Source: Rhyacophila brunnea (lineage: Eukaryota > Arthropoda > Insecta > Trichoptera > Rhyacophilidae). From it: 64,000 bases of DNA. Shown piece by piece: positions 22,452-34,173 of this stretch (its first letter is position 1; every line of letters starts with the position of its first letter). Position numbers and translations under genes: made by a program. The notes beneath the pieces are model-generated. The model saw only the letters and a list, made by a program, of their open reading frames with translations. It was not told the DNA's origin and searched no databases. Location: contig JAGYXB010000559.1 of NCBI GenBank assembly GCA_022495005.1, positions 2,790,001 through 2,854,000 of the forward strand. The letters are read 5' to 3'.

Positions 22452-23735
22452 ATATAGGTACATAGTCGCATTTTTTTTTTCAATATAAAATAAATATTTA
22501 AGTAATGTTTTATAATGTTGCGTTATCATGTAGTCATTTTTTCGTTTAAATATTGATTAAGAAATCGAAAGGATTGTTCACACGTATCGATTTTAGTTGA
22601 ACCACCGCCATCTTTAGATTAATAAAGCCTGAGCATAACTTTTTGCACAAGCAACGAGTGGTCCACTGCCATACTATTTATTTATAACGTACTTGCAAGC
22701 AGAGTTTTTTATTCTATAATGACTGAAGAGTATAAATAATAAGTTATTAGTTATTGTCGTTTAGAATCGACTGTCACATTGACAAACGTCCTAGTGCATT
22801 ATGATAGTATTATACACAGAAGAAGTTTACTTACTTTGATCGTCACTTCCAATTATTTATAACAAAGAACCACTAAATCATATGAACTCCAAGATCTCCA
22901 AGATACGTTAAAATAATCTGAAAGAAATCTGAAACCAAGAATACTCCGACAAGTGAACACGACAGACGCGTCATTATGAGCACTCCATGAGCATGAGACA
23001 GGTTATCCATAGACAACGGGAGGGGCGAAAAGTAGCACCAGTCGTGTAATGTATCGGCTTCCTTCTTCAGTAGGCAATGGTTGAACAGATCGTAACGATG
23101 CGACTTGTTATCACCTTGGTTACTCCAGGTAACTTGCTAGGCAACCAGTTGATTCAAATAATGATTTACATCGACAAAAGTAGAAATTACCTCAACTTCG
23201 TTAATTTTAACTTACAAGTTAATCAACTTTGTTTAAATATTGTTCCTATATATTAGCTTTGAACTGTCCTTCAACATACAGTTGAACGACAAAAATCGCC
23301 AAATGAGAGCGCGGTATAAATCAAATGAATTCAGCATCAATTATTGGCAACATGTGATTTCCCAAAAAATAATAATATTTTTTTGGATATTTGTTGAATA
23401 ATAAATTAGTACTTATTTAAAATAATAGGGAAAATAGCAAAAAAATACAATGTTAAACACGAACTTTCTATTATGAAAATACGGAACAGCGTTATATGAA
23501 TACACGTTATGGAGAATATGCAAATAATTATATTAGAAACATGTCATTTGAACAATTAACCCAGTTTTATCCAATTTCTTTTATTTTAATTCAAACATTA
23601 GTCTAAAATATTTTTATCTGTTAACTTATCAATTTCACATGACCACCAATAATCTGGAGATTCCGATAGACATAAAAAAACTCTAAATACGATAACGTCT
23701 AAAGACACCATATGATTCTCCCTACCAACTGTTTT
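22452..23735. other. Intergenic, nothing recognised
   Basis: No gene or repeat was identified. A locally GC-richer segment lies at about 22960-23150 with no clear coding signal. Confidence 0.5.
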
Positions 23736-24372
23736 TGGGAACGGGATAACTGGACGCCAGGGCAATTGGACACCCTACTGTTGTAGATACGTAAACAGAA
23801 CGTAGAGTTGAATTTTAATCAGTTTCCATCTACAACTTAGTAGTTTTAATTCATTTTACTCTTAACATAATGTTTTTTTTATTGTGAATTGAGAATAACC
23901 ATGCCTAAGGCTTTATATAAAAATAAAAAATAAACTCATTTTTCGTTGGAACTTAAACATATGCACGATTAAATCATTATTTACGTGTGCATATTTAAAT
24001 TCTCACCAACTATTAAATCATAATATAATAATTTAAACATAAATAATAATGTTAAATATTTTTTTTGGTACTGTTCGGTTATCAGGAATACAGCGGAAAA
24101 CACATTTTGAAAATACCCGATATACTGGATTATTTGTTAGTTTGGGTTAGTTTAGGTTAGGTTAAGTTAGGTTAGGTTAGGTTAGGTTAGGTTAGGTTTG
24201 GCTAACCTAACAAATAATCCAGTTTATCGGCTATTTTCAAAATGTTTTTTTTCCGCTGTATTCCTGATAACTGAACAGTACCTTTTTTTTAAAGTACGTA
24301 TAAGTACTTAACGTCTATTTATTTTCAAATTGCGTATCGTCCAGTTGTCCCGGCGCCAAATCGTCCTAGACT
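23736..24372 (+). mobile_element. fam-D inverted-repeat element, copy 1, interrupted
   Basis: The left end carries ACTGGACGCCAGGGCAATTG and the right end CAGTTGTCCCGGCGCC. A reverse copy at 29064-29504 has GGGACAACTGGGCGCC at its left and GGCGCCCAGTTGTCCC at its right, with shared internal blocks (AAATTCTCACC, ATGCACACG-type, CATAATGTTTTTTTT). This copy is longer because the fam-E foldback at 24067-24282 sits inside it. Confidence 0.75.
24067..24282 (+). mobile_element. fam-E foldback element with (GGTTA)n core, copy 2
   Basis: Inverted arms of about 75 bp run from GGTACTGTTCGGTTATCAGG and CAGCGGAAAACA to TGGATTATTTGTTAG. They flank a core of about eight GGTTA/TTAGG-type pentamers (24145-24200). 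Runs of eight T lie on both sides (24059-24066 and 24283-24290) and may be a target duplication. The homologous position in the 29 kb fam-D copy lacks it. Confidence 0.85.
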
Positions 24373-26066
24373 TTTGTTTTTGGAGATGCAAATTGCAAAT
24401 GAAATCCATATAAGCATCATTGTATTTTTTACTCAATTTCATCAGCATTCTACAATACTGTATTTATACCAATGTGCTATATTTTAAATTACTAATATTA
24501 ATTATTATTTCAGTATGATTATGACTTTTAACACTTAAATATCGTGTCCTTCGTTGATACATAAAATATAATAATATTATATATGTCGATATTAATTATA
24601 GAAGAATTTTATCACCAAAATACGGTAAGCGTTTTGGCACTATCAAATATAATTATTATTCTAAGTAATCACATAATCGATTACTATTAAATTAGACAAC
24701 CAAATTGTCACGATTTACATTGTATCATTAATGTGGTGTAAAAAGTATTATATGTATTTAATTATTAATAACACTCAAATCTCCATCAAGCACTTGCCAC
24801 ATCTTCAAGCCCATTAGGCAGGTATACACAGTAAGTAACAAACAGAACAACGATAAATATAACTATGACCTTTCAGGAAAAGTATAAATTTAATATTGAA
24901 ATTGTCCTATCTCTCTTTATGTTGATAGATTTTTAATAGCACAGGTTTTCAATACGCCATAATAAATCAAATCATATACCTACTTTCTGCATTCCTAATC
25001 GCTAGAAAGCCTCAAATAAACGGGACTTAACTCGGTGTTGCCGGCAAGCTTAGGATATCTCATCTTAATTAATATAATATGTTCAAATTGATTGGGTGAC
25101 TAGGTACAACGAAATAATGACCTTATCTAACCTAACCTAACTTAAATAGATTCCACAAAAATAAATGTTTCATTTTTCCCCTGGTTGTTCTGTTTTTTTT
25201 GTTTCTGTTCTGTTTTGTCACTGTTCTGTTTTGTCCGGGTACCGCATTAATATTATAATAGTCACGATGAGAAAAAAACATTCTCACTCGCCCTAAAGAC
25301 TAGTTTATTAATAATCAATACTCGCACTAAGGGCTTGTTGACACGGCCTTAATACTAATCATTAGTACTCGGTATAGGCACTTATGCCGACCCGTGATAA
25401 AAGGCTGAATACTAATGATTATTTTTTGATAATTATTCAATCATACAAATCAAGTATCAATAACCGACCATTTGACCATCGAACAGATTGGCAATGACGA
25501 TCGAGTAACAGTATGGTAAAAGTCATTCGTCTTATTTTTTAGATTTTCCACTTCTCTTAGGAAGTTTCATACCTGTCATATGGCAGTTATTTTTATCCTC
25601 ACCTCGGCTGTCTTCATCAGAATTTGTGAGTCACAATAATTGAAACACCTACGAAAATTGTCCACCCATTGGATATGTTTTCATTTATTACTACTGGATC
25701 CGACGATCTAATATTTTTCTCTTCTCAATGCGTGACAATAGTACTCGATTTAACGCGTTTTTTATCTATCGCGTGTCATTAATCTTAACCCAATATTTAT
25801 TGCGGATATTACACCTACTTAGTCCGTATCCGCTAATTAATTAGAGAATATTATGGACACCATGTGGGCCTTCAATAATCCCTGTCGCTTGCCTGTCCTC
25901 CTAATTTCCCATACTATACCAGTATCCTCTCCTCATCCGTTCGTGTAAAAAATATAGATAATCTCTCGTACTTGGTCTCGGCTACTGCAGAAAGACATAT
26001 AGATAAGATGTTAGAAGGTCAAAAACGAATACCTACGAACTTCTTCTCTAAAGAATCTCTGCCAAT
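24373..26066. other. Intergenic; short pentamer run and a CTGTT minisatellite
   Basis: At 25130-25143 there are three CCTAA-type units (CTAACCTAACCTAACTT). At about 25185-25236 a TTCTGTTTTGTCACTG-like unit is repeated three to four times imperfectly. No gene was seen. Confidence 0.5.
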
Positions 26067-26579
26067 CAAGGCCTCAACAAAAACGATGCATAAATGCGAG
26101 TGAGAAAGTATTCCGCACCCGTATAATCTCTGCGACACGCGCTAGAGTAAGATAAAAGGTTTACAGATGTGGGAGGTAGTTTGCTACGGTGTCGCCGCCA
26201 AATCTTACTTTATTGCTTAACTAAGCGACGATAACCGTGTTGCTAACATTGCTATTTTTTGTGTTAAACATAAAGTCAGTGGTAAATATTTTTAGTTAAT
26301 TAAGTAGGAAAGATGGTTCTGTGTGTTTTATTAAAATATGGTAGCCGTACTGATAAGCAAGAAGATGGTATTACGTTTCATAGGTAAGTTGATACATGTT
26401 CGTGATAATTTATTTGTATAGTATTATGTATTTTAATATCAAGTGACCTAGTGTTTCTTTAAAATAACTTAAATTGTGGATATCTTTACCTAATGGTTGC
26501 ATTTTGACCGCTTAAAAATACTATATAGATAGTATCGTCTAGTGAGAGCACTTTGGGCGAGATGTATCTATAGTCTAAG
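26067..26579 (+). mobile_element. fam-B dispersed element, copy 2
   Basis: It matches 16317-17065 from AAGGCCTCAACAAAAACGAT to GATGTATCTATAGTCTAAG. It lacks the 94-bp MITE and the GCTCGCCC segment present in copy 1. CCAAT occurs just outside both ends (about 26062 and 26583), a possible target duplication. It is non-coding. Confidence 0.75.
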
Positions 26580-27193
26580 CTTCCAATAGTATGACCAAAG
26601 TACGTAGTAATTTTTCAGAGAAAATTAATCAAAATAAATAATCTGTTCTTCAGCTCAAAGCCGAGATAATTCTATCGATAATAAATTTAATGGCAGTCTG
26701 AAAAGACATCTTAAATAATAATGAAAAGGTTAACCGAAAATCATTTTTATATCATTTAAAATACATCATTATTGATGGGATAATCAGTTTAATCGCTTTC
26801 TTCTTTCTTTCGTTCAGTAGCTCTTTTGGCTGAACCCAAACCCAAAAAATACGACTGTCTGTCCCCTGGGTTTCAAGACATTATTACTCTGGCAATAGTC
26901 TGCTTTGAAGACGATGGCTTAGATCGGTCGTCGATTGACTAATAAAACAGCTGAGTGCCGTTCAACTGAGTACCTGAGATAGCGAATAAGCATATAATCC
27001 AAAGAGGGAATGTATTCGCTGATTTAAATACTTTTGAAGAACCCAGGGAACTGGAGCGGGTATTTTATATTCTTCAGTAAGTCTAGTAAGTACTTATATC
27101 AATAGTTTTTTTAATTATTATTTTATGAGTTTATATATATTATGTACTTATATCGTTTAATTTTACACCTCAATCACTCATTTTGTTTTAGAG
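26580..27193. other. Intergenic, nothing recognised
   Basis: No feature was identified. Confidence 0.5.
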
Positions 27194-27579
27194 GGCTCGC
27201 ACATCAGAACTCGCCGCATGCGTCTTACGACGAATTCGTCGATGTGACGTCATCGTAAACCAAAAAACAAACGTTATCGAATGGAGCTTCGCAGATTGGC
27301 CGATGCAACTGCAACTCTGCGACCCTGCGACATTCGTCTAGTTGCATTGGCCAAAGCCTGCATGTCGATGTCCGGCCAATATCGACTCCGCGCATGCACA
27401 CAGCTGCAGAATCGGGCGAATCAGCCATTTCTCTCCAGACTGTCGCTGCGTTTGGTAGAGCTAGAGCTAGCAGCGCTAGGCAGATGTGCGAGGTTGTGAT
27501 CGTGCAACATTCGCCGGCAGTCTCGAAGGTTTTAATTTATGGCCGTCAGGCACACAAGGCGAGTTGTGATGTGCGAGCC
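27194..27579. mobile_element. GC-rich TIR element (GGCTCGCACATC ends)
   Basis: The left end GGCTCGCACATCAGAACTCG is matched inverted by CGAGTTGTGATGTGCGAGCC. The interior is GC-rich and itself contains inverted motifs (TTGGCCGATGCAACTG and CATTGGCCAAAGCC). Three overlapping open frames at 27225-27585 on both strands are explained by its GC content. A truncated relative lies in TMEM11 intron 2 at 47724-47965. Confidence 0.8.
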
Positions 27580-27902
27580 GGCTAACTCTTTTATTATTAT
27601 TATTGTTGTTTCTCTATATAACTTTTTAATTCTCTGTATAATTCTCAGTGTAATTTAATATATAACTATTTGTTTGCAATAATAAAACCAACTTTTATGG
27701 GATGACCTAATATAATATGGAATAATTATTTTTTATTCTAATTAATGAGCATTAAATAATATTGTATTTTTTGTAATATTAGGAGGTTCCTAAGTATATT
27801 AAAAAATGTTTTTTATCGTCAGTATGTAGTAAATTTATAATGTATTCTATGATATTATTATTGTAAGTAATATGTCTTTACTAAGACCGATATACAAGAA
27901 TA

Positions 27903-28108
27903 GTAAACCAAGTCCATTATGGTTATTTTTGAGTAAGCTAGGTTCAAACATAAAATTTGATTATTTCTAATGCTGTACAATTCTGTGTTATTTTGAGTAC
28001 ATTTAAGTTATTATGTAAGGGAAATCATACTCTTAAAGAATAATAAATACTCAAAAATTATGTTTGAACCTAGCTTACTCAAAAATAACCAAAATAGACT
28101 TGGTTCAC
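27903..28108. mobile_element. 206-bp MITE with about 55-bp inverted repeats and TA duplication
   Basis: The ends GTAAACCAAGTCCATTATGG and CTTGGTTCAC form long arms (continuing GTTATTTTTGAGTAAGCTAG) that pair over about 55 bp. TA lies at both outer junctions (27901-27902 and 28109-28110). This fits a Tc1/mariner-type MITE. Confidence 0.85.
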
Positions 28109-28119
28109 TATGCTTGTGA

Positions 28120-29063
28120 AACACTCATATATATATAATTATATCGATTCGATATTAAAGTTGTAATTCTGCATAACATTTCAATACTAATTATAATAAC
28201 TTCCTTTGAGCAATTTATAAAAACGCTTTTAACAGAGAGACAATAATGTCGTTTATAAAAACATACAAGTAATTATGTTTCATATAAAAAAAAATATTTC
28301 AAGTCTCCAAAGAATACATTATGAAAAATAATTGTATGTATTATAATAAATATGCAAATATTTATATCTGAATCATTTTACAGGTAACATTTATGTGACT
28401 AATGAATTAATAGATGTATAGTTTATGGATCTATCATCGAGAACACGAAGAAAATTATATAACAAAATGGTTTTACTCATGAAGTTATTACAGCCTACCA
28501 AATTTGGAAAACCTGAAACTGGTAATATATACATACATGTATAAAAGAGTGTCGGTCTCATCGACTTCATTATGCTGGAATTGCTTTCGGCCAAATGGAA
28601 ATTGAAATGGAAATACCATTGATGTGCTGTTAGGATTATCAGGAATGACTTAATATGCATAAGATTTGCAAAGTGCAGAGCCGAAAATATACATTCAATA
28701 ATAATTATTAACAATTTAAAATATTTATTTTTTTATGTAATACCCAATTTTAAGAAAGTTAGATTCTTTATTATATAAAATACAAAAAGTTTAAAACCCT
28801 CCCATTAGAAAATTGCATATAAAACATATAGACCGAGTGGGACTTGAACTCTAAAATTTGTGCTAATAAAATAACTATACTATTTCACGTACTTCAAATC
28901 CCAACAATACATCACGTAAGTTTGAGTGTCCCAAGCACGATCTGGACTGCATTTCTTCAAGTCAATCAGATTTCTGCGTCCTGAAATATATCTAAATAAA
29001 ATCCAATAGTATATACGGCGGAGCTATGGAATGCTGACATGACCAGGGTAGTCGCAAAAAGTG
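28120..29063. other. Intergenic; weak tRNA-like relic at 28833-28897 (minus)
   Basis: The minus strand at 28833-28897 has a B-box-like GAGTTCAAGTCCCACTCGG and an A-box-like TGAAATAGTATAGTTATTT, probably a decayed SINE head. The 107-codon minus frame at 28391-28714 is unassigned and probably chance. Confidence 0.4.
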
Positions 29064-29504
29064 GGTCTAGGACGATTCGGTGCTGGGACAACTGGGCGCC
29101 ACGCAATCGGATGAAATTCGAAAATAAATATACGTTCGTGAATTGTAGGTACTTTTAAAATATAATATTATTATTTATATTTAAATTATTATATTATTAT
29201 TTGTTACCTGGTGAGAATTTAAATATGCACACGAAAATAATGATTTAATTGTGTATATGTTTAAATTCCAATGAGAAGAGAGTTCTTTTATTTTTGTGTA
29301 AAGCCTCAAGCATGATAATTCTCAATCTGCAATAAAAAAAAAACATTATGTTAAAAGCAAAATGAATTAAAACTACTGATAAAACTGATTAAAATTCCTC
29401 GTCTACTTTCTGTATAAAATCGTAACGAACGTCTATTTATTTCATTTGACAGTGCGGCACCCAATTGTCCTGGCGCCCAGTTGTCCCATTCCCCAAAAAG
29501 TCTA
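29064..29504 (-). mobile_element. fam-D inverted-repeat element, copy 2 (reverse, uninterrupted)
   Basis: GGGACAACTGGGCGCC near the left end and GGCGCCCAGTTGTCCC near the right end are perfect inverted subterminal repeats. The GTCTAGGACGATTCGG block matches the complement of the right end of copy 1 (23736-24372). This copy shows the state without the fam-E insertion. Confidence 0.8.
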
Positions 29505-29784
29505 GCGAGCGACATAATATGTCGTCATGTGTTCTTGGCGTCAAGTAGTTTTCATATTATCCACCTAAGGAATGTACTTGCTAAAAAATAATATAATTTA
29601 TATTGAAACGCATCATGGATATCGGAAGACAGATGTTATCGATTATTTTTAGATTCAAACATTCTAACAATCTTATGAGACAAATTTATATTGGTTCAGA
29701 ATATTTCACTTTTACTTTCGACCATTTGCGGAAAAATTAATGACTAAATCCAAACCTGGTGTTGTGTTACCTAGCGGAGAGTGC

Positions 29785-29910
29785 TAGGTAGGCGGGGGCG
29801 TCCGATTTGGCGTCGACTAGGCGGCGACGGCGCCGGTGGGCGACTCGACCGTAGGCGGCACCCATACCTGGACACCGTGTCCACCCGTCGCGCGAGCACA
29901 ACACTACCTC
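29785..29910. other. GC- and CpG-rich island of unknown role
   Basis: About 125 bp of sharply GC-rich sequence (GGCGGGGGCGTCCG, GGCGGCGACGGCGCCGG) stand out from AT-rich surroundings. Open frames exist on both strands (29781-30035 plus, 29767-29982 minus). On the minus strand GTCCAG followed by GTATGG could be a splice donor. It may be an unmapped first exon or promoter, or another GC-rich repeat. No protein family was recognised. Confidence 0.35.
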
Positions 29911-30035
29911 TATATCATAACGCGAATGTCGTTTCTTGCAAACTAATTCTAGACACGCACGAAGATGCGAAATATTGTGCATATTTTTCCGTATTTAGCC
30001 GACGATTAATTTTATTTAATGTGAATAAAAATTAA

Positions 30036-31159
30036 AAATACAATATTTATTAAAATTTATAAAACGACTTCTTTCGCAGACAAATTAATATCGTAATAAT
30101 AAGATGTTGTGAATACATTCAGTAAAAAACTGCCATAACAATATAATATTTAGAAAGATTTATACTTATTACAATATTTCGTATGCTAATTATAAATTAA
30201 AATGAATTATTTTCTTCAGATATTTTAATAAATACACTCAATAACAATAAAATAGCCATTAGAAGTAAAATAGGTATACTTAGTCAGATTTAAATTTTGC
30301 AATGATTGACGACGCGTACATGAGTGTGTTTTTCTTTCCAATGCAATGAACTTCAATCATGTGGCACTGGCTTCTCATCTGCGAGCTCCTGATTAGATTC
30401 TCGGTGAGATCACAATACATTTATATATGTAATGTTCTCAAAGTCCAAATTTAATAGTTCTGTGATTATTTCACTGTTATTAGGCACTACACTACTGTCA
30501 TTGAACACCATGACTTGTACAATTAAAAACAAAAAGGAAAAAAATCTTTTCGTATAAACATCATATTTAATTTGTAAAAAATACAAAATTAATTTACAGA
30601 GAATGTAAGACACGTAAGTGAAGTTCATAGTATTTCAACTGGGTTTTAATATTGACTGCTCGTTGAATTCTCTTTCCTAACGTCGAAGACATCGCTACTG
30701 TTTACATAAATATTCTAATAATCCATGCAATTGCAATTTTTCTACAACACAAAGAGTTTATTGACACATTCAGATACCTTCCTTAGTTACCGAGTTATAT
30801 CTACTTACGTCCCAGCATCAAAGTTGCGCCCTTTCTTTCGGTCCAGCTCCACTTCCGGCAGTTCTTGCCACGTCAGACTTCAGCGCCTTCATGATTCACT
30901 GGATAAGTGATATTTTCAATAAATACCAAATCATGAACAATAATTCACGTAGAAGTAACAATATAACCATCATCATCAGAAACATGACCACTCGTGGTGG
31001 ATCCTGGCTTCCTCCAACAACACTCTCCAATCACCCTATTCATAATGGACACTATCCAATTTTTGAAGTTATACTTCTTTTGGCACGTTTGGGAAATCAG
31101 ATCAGAGTGTATTTTTGGCGTGTGACATGTAACACATAATTTATTTTTTCACACGAAAA
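30036..31159. other. Intergenic; unassigned short frames
   Basis: Frames at 30410-30628 (minus), 30725-30910 and 30891-31139 (plus) show no family resemblance. Confidence 0.45.
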
Positions 31160-31235
31160 AAATCGCACTCGATTGGATTCGAACCACGATTGTTCGGTTA
31201 TCAGCCGAACGCACTGCCTTTACGCCACGGGATAA
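31160..31235 (-). repeat. tRNA-like sequence with GAT anticodon position
   Basis: The minus strand has A box TGGCGTAAAGGCAGTGCG, a clean five-to-six-base-pair anticodon arm (GTTCGG, loop CTGATAA, CCGAAC) and B box GTGGTTCGAATCCAA. The T stem and acceptor stem do not pair well, so this is more likely a tRNA-derived SINE head or pseudogene than a working tRNA. Confidence 0.5.
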
Positions 31236-32435
31236 TGCAATCGTGACGATTATACAGTATAATATTATAGTTTAGAATTGTTCCGTTGCCTAGGCAGCGA
31301 ATTTATTATTTTTCGGGCATTTGCAATTCCTTACGTAAACAAACGATTAAACGCCAGAGTGACAGTTGGTACTTTAAAAATAAAAACAACGAGAAACCAT
31401 TATATAATTTAGTAATATAAGTAAAAGTGTATAGAAATAAACCAACGGCTTTCCAATAAGCGGTCCTTTTTCTTGAGTGTGTAATTTAAGAAGATAATCA
31501 GGAGCTAATTAAAGAATCTAGTTTTTCATAGGTTTTGTTTTCGTTTTATTACGCCAAAGAAGTATAACTTCTAACGCGCGTACATAAGTACACAGACCGA
31601 TTTTTTTTTACAATAAAAATCAACAACAAGTAAGAAGAATAATTTTAATAAAAAAAATCTGCACTTATCTTTGATTTGACTTAAATGTTTACGTCCATAA
31701 TATTCCCTGCATTGTTCAATAAGAGAATGCATAAACCAAAAATTATTTTCCAAGTCAATGGGTATTTGACACAAATTTAATGTCATAGCATGTTCAAAAA
31801 CAAAAAAGTTGCGTGTTGTCAAAATTTCTTTCACAATGCATATTTATATTACCATAAGATTACATAATAAGAATTTAAATTAACATGCAACATAAAGAAG
31901 ATCAAATTATTCAGATACCTAATTGTATTAACACTATTGCAAATCATCGTTTGAATACTTTATTGTTCACTATCAAAAACATTAATTTTATCTTATTTGT
32001 CATAGAAAGATTTCTCATTTCAGTTTTACATCTAATGCCTACGTGTACATTGTTATACACAAGTACAAAATATTAATTCGCTATGATTATGACGTAGGTG
32101 TAAAACAACATTAATGACGTGACTTATGAATTACATCAGTGGTGTAACAAAAATATTTAACAATCTATTGGTATATAAAATAAGATAACACAACACTAAC
32201 CTAATAAGTAGGTAGATTGTTTCATATATTATGCAAAGTCAGCTACTAATTATTTTAGGTTTGCTACTTATTTTAATGCAAGATATAAGCACATGTTATT
32301 TTTTCAACGTGTGTTTGATTCCTATAATAGCCTAATGGAATAAAAGAATTGAATAATAAGTATATTTTTTTAATTGTGTTATCTTTTTTGTTTGTTATTA
32401 CAGCTGTTGTTATTACAAAATGGAACTACTCGACG
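31236..32435. other. Intergenic AT-rich DNA
   Basis: Frames at 31571-31834 (minus) and 31885-32076 (plus) are AT-driven and unassigned. Confidence 0.45.
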
Positions 32436-32560
32436 CCATATGGACGCCATATTGAATACACCATTGCACTGTCAGATTCTGTCCTGTTGCGAATCTTGAT
32501 TGGGTAGTTTTTGACTGTAGCTCCCCCATCAATTCTTCAGATAAATCTGTGGCACTTTAA
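32436..32560. mobile_element. MITE related to the one nested in TMEM11 intron 2
   Basis: It shares GGACGCCATATTGAA, TGTCAGATTCTGTCC, TTGCGAATCTTGATTGGGTA and a right end (CCATCAATTCTTCAGATAAA) with 47771-47910. The left terminal repeat is lost. Confidence 0.65.
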
Positions 32561-33150
32561 CATACTAGAATACAGAAAAAAGCAATTTGCTAACCATCGA
32601 CTTTCGTCAAAAAAATAATGATGATATTGAGATACCATTTGGAAGGACCGCGGTTATATTCTCATGAGAGCCTTTACATCCGTAATGGCAGAATAAAGAT
32701 TACGCGAATTTCTTCGTCCTTTTCTTCTATATTTCTATTAAAAAAATACTAACAACTAACAATATCACAAAAAATACAATCGCAAGTGCATATTACATAC
32801 TTAAAATGTTTAAAAAGTCTAGTTACAGAGGAAAATGAAGAAGGTTTATAATATAGATATGTACAATATAAAGCTTTTAGTTAATTTTGTTGATTTACAG
32901 AACCATTATAATAAATACCTACCACTTAAATGCCAGTTAAATCAATGAGTTATGTTATTAATTCATAATGAAAATGGTTACTCTAATATTATACACACAA
33001 ATAGGCATAGGTACTTAACGCTGTTATAAGGTGACCAATCATATTACTTCGTAAGGCAAAAACTATTTGTATCAAATAACAATTGATAATTAATTATTTA
33101 TTTTATTCAAGAAATAATTCACAAGATTTAAGGATGTACCATTCTAATTA
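32561..33150. other. Intergenic AT-rich DNA
   Basis: Nothing recognised, apart from AAGAAATAATTCACAAGATT near 33110, which resembles one arm of the inverted repeat at 12727-12841. Confidence 0.5.
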
Positions 33151-33502
33151 TTGAACATACATAATTTTGAAAAACACTTTCTGAGAAAATATATTATAAC
33201 AAATAGAAAAAATCTGCCGGGGTGGCTAACTATTGTTATATTAAATAACTATGATTTAATAAAACAAAAACCGATTGCCAAAGTAGCTTGATTTAGAAGA
33301 ACGCTGATGAGTGGTTATTAAAAAGGCCAATAGTTAAAGTTTGTCGCAATTAGTACGTCACCTTTGTAGCATAGAGGTAATGCACGGACGGGGCGTAAAC
33401 CCAGGAGACCTGCCGGGGTCGCTTACTTTTTTCAAAAAGTTTTTTTCTATTGGTTATAATATATTTTCTCAGAAAGTGTTTTTCAAAATTATGTATGTTC
33501 AA
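33151..33502. mobile_element. 352-bp foldback element with about 60-bp arms
   Basis: The left arm (TTGAACATACATAATTTTGA, AAAACACTTTCTGAGAAAAT, then ATATTATAACAAATAG) is repeated inverted at 33440-33502 with few mismatches. Inside, CTGCCGGGGT occurs near both arms in direct orientation. A tRNA A-box-like TAGCATAGAGGTAATGCA sits at about 33367 without a B box. It is non-coding. Confidence 0.8.
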
Positions 33503-33904
33503 CATGAATTGAATTAAATTAGTTGTCTCCCTCCCTACTAAAAATCAAATTTGTGCTGCATTTATAATATTTCATTAATTAGGCAATTAAACATTCGTGT
33601 CATGGAATATTATGCACCCCACTGTATCCAATCATAGATAATATGCCGCCCAGCCCACCGCATTTTAGCCATTTTTGCACAAACATTTCTGTAAATGATT
33701 TGAAGAATACGAGACTGATGAATAATGATTAAGATGCGCGAAAATTTTGCCTCCAATCGTGAGATCTATTTTTATTCAGAATAATGATCAAGAATAATGA
33801 TCAGATAAGGTCTTCAATCAAATTATTTCTCGGCAATTAAACACCTCTATAATAGACACCTTGATGGCCTTACCTACAAGTGTTGATATTTTGAATACAC
33901 TCAT
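33503..33904. other. Intergenic
   Basis: Nothing recognised, apart from a short near-repeat of AATAATGATCA at about 33780-33802. Confidence 0.5.
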
Positions 33905-34058
33905 ATAGGTAAATCGTTTTACAGTGGCACCATGGGTACGGCAAATGCGGCTTGCAGTTGTTGTGGTATTGTTTGCTATTATTGAAACAGGCGCTGTCGC
34001 AAGCAATTCAATACACACGCGAATCGCCTATGGTGCCACTGTAGAATGATTTACCTAT
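33905..34058. mobile_element. 154-bp MITE with about 29-bp inverted repeats
   Basis: ATAGGTAAATCGTTTTACAG plus TGGCACCAT at the left pairs with ATGGTGCCACTGTAGAATGA plus TTTACCTAT at the right. Overlapping minus frames at 33818-34208 are explained by it and its flanks. Confidence 0.8.
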
Positions 34059-34173
34059 ACCTTGCGGTAATCCAAATGATATTTTTTTAATCCAGCAGTT
34101 TGATACGTGCTTGCATTTATTACCTCTTCCCACAATCACAAACGTTATTTTTAATAAGATCATTACACTAGGC

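Noticed and set aside
24145..24200. TTAGG-type array as a true telomere or subtelomere
   Set aside because: It is short, lies between inverted arms inside another repeat, and normal sequence continues on both sides.
27225..27585. Three overlapping open frames on both strands in GC-rich DNA
   Set aside because: They lie within a TIR element (27194-27579); openness follows from GC content, with no family resemblance.
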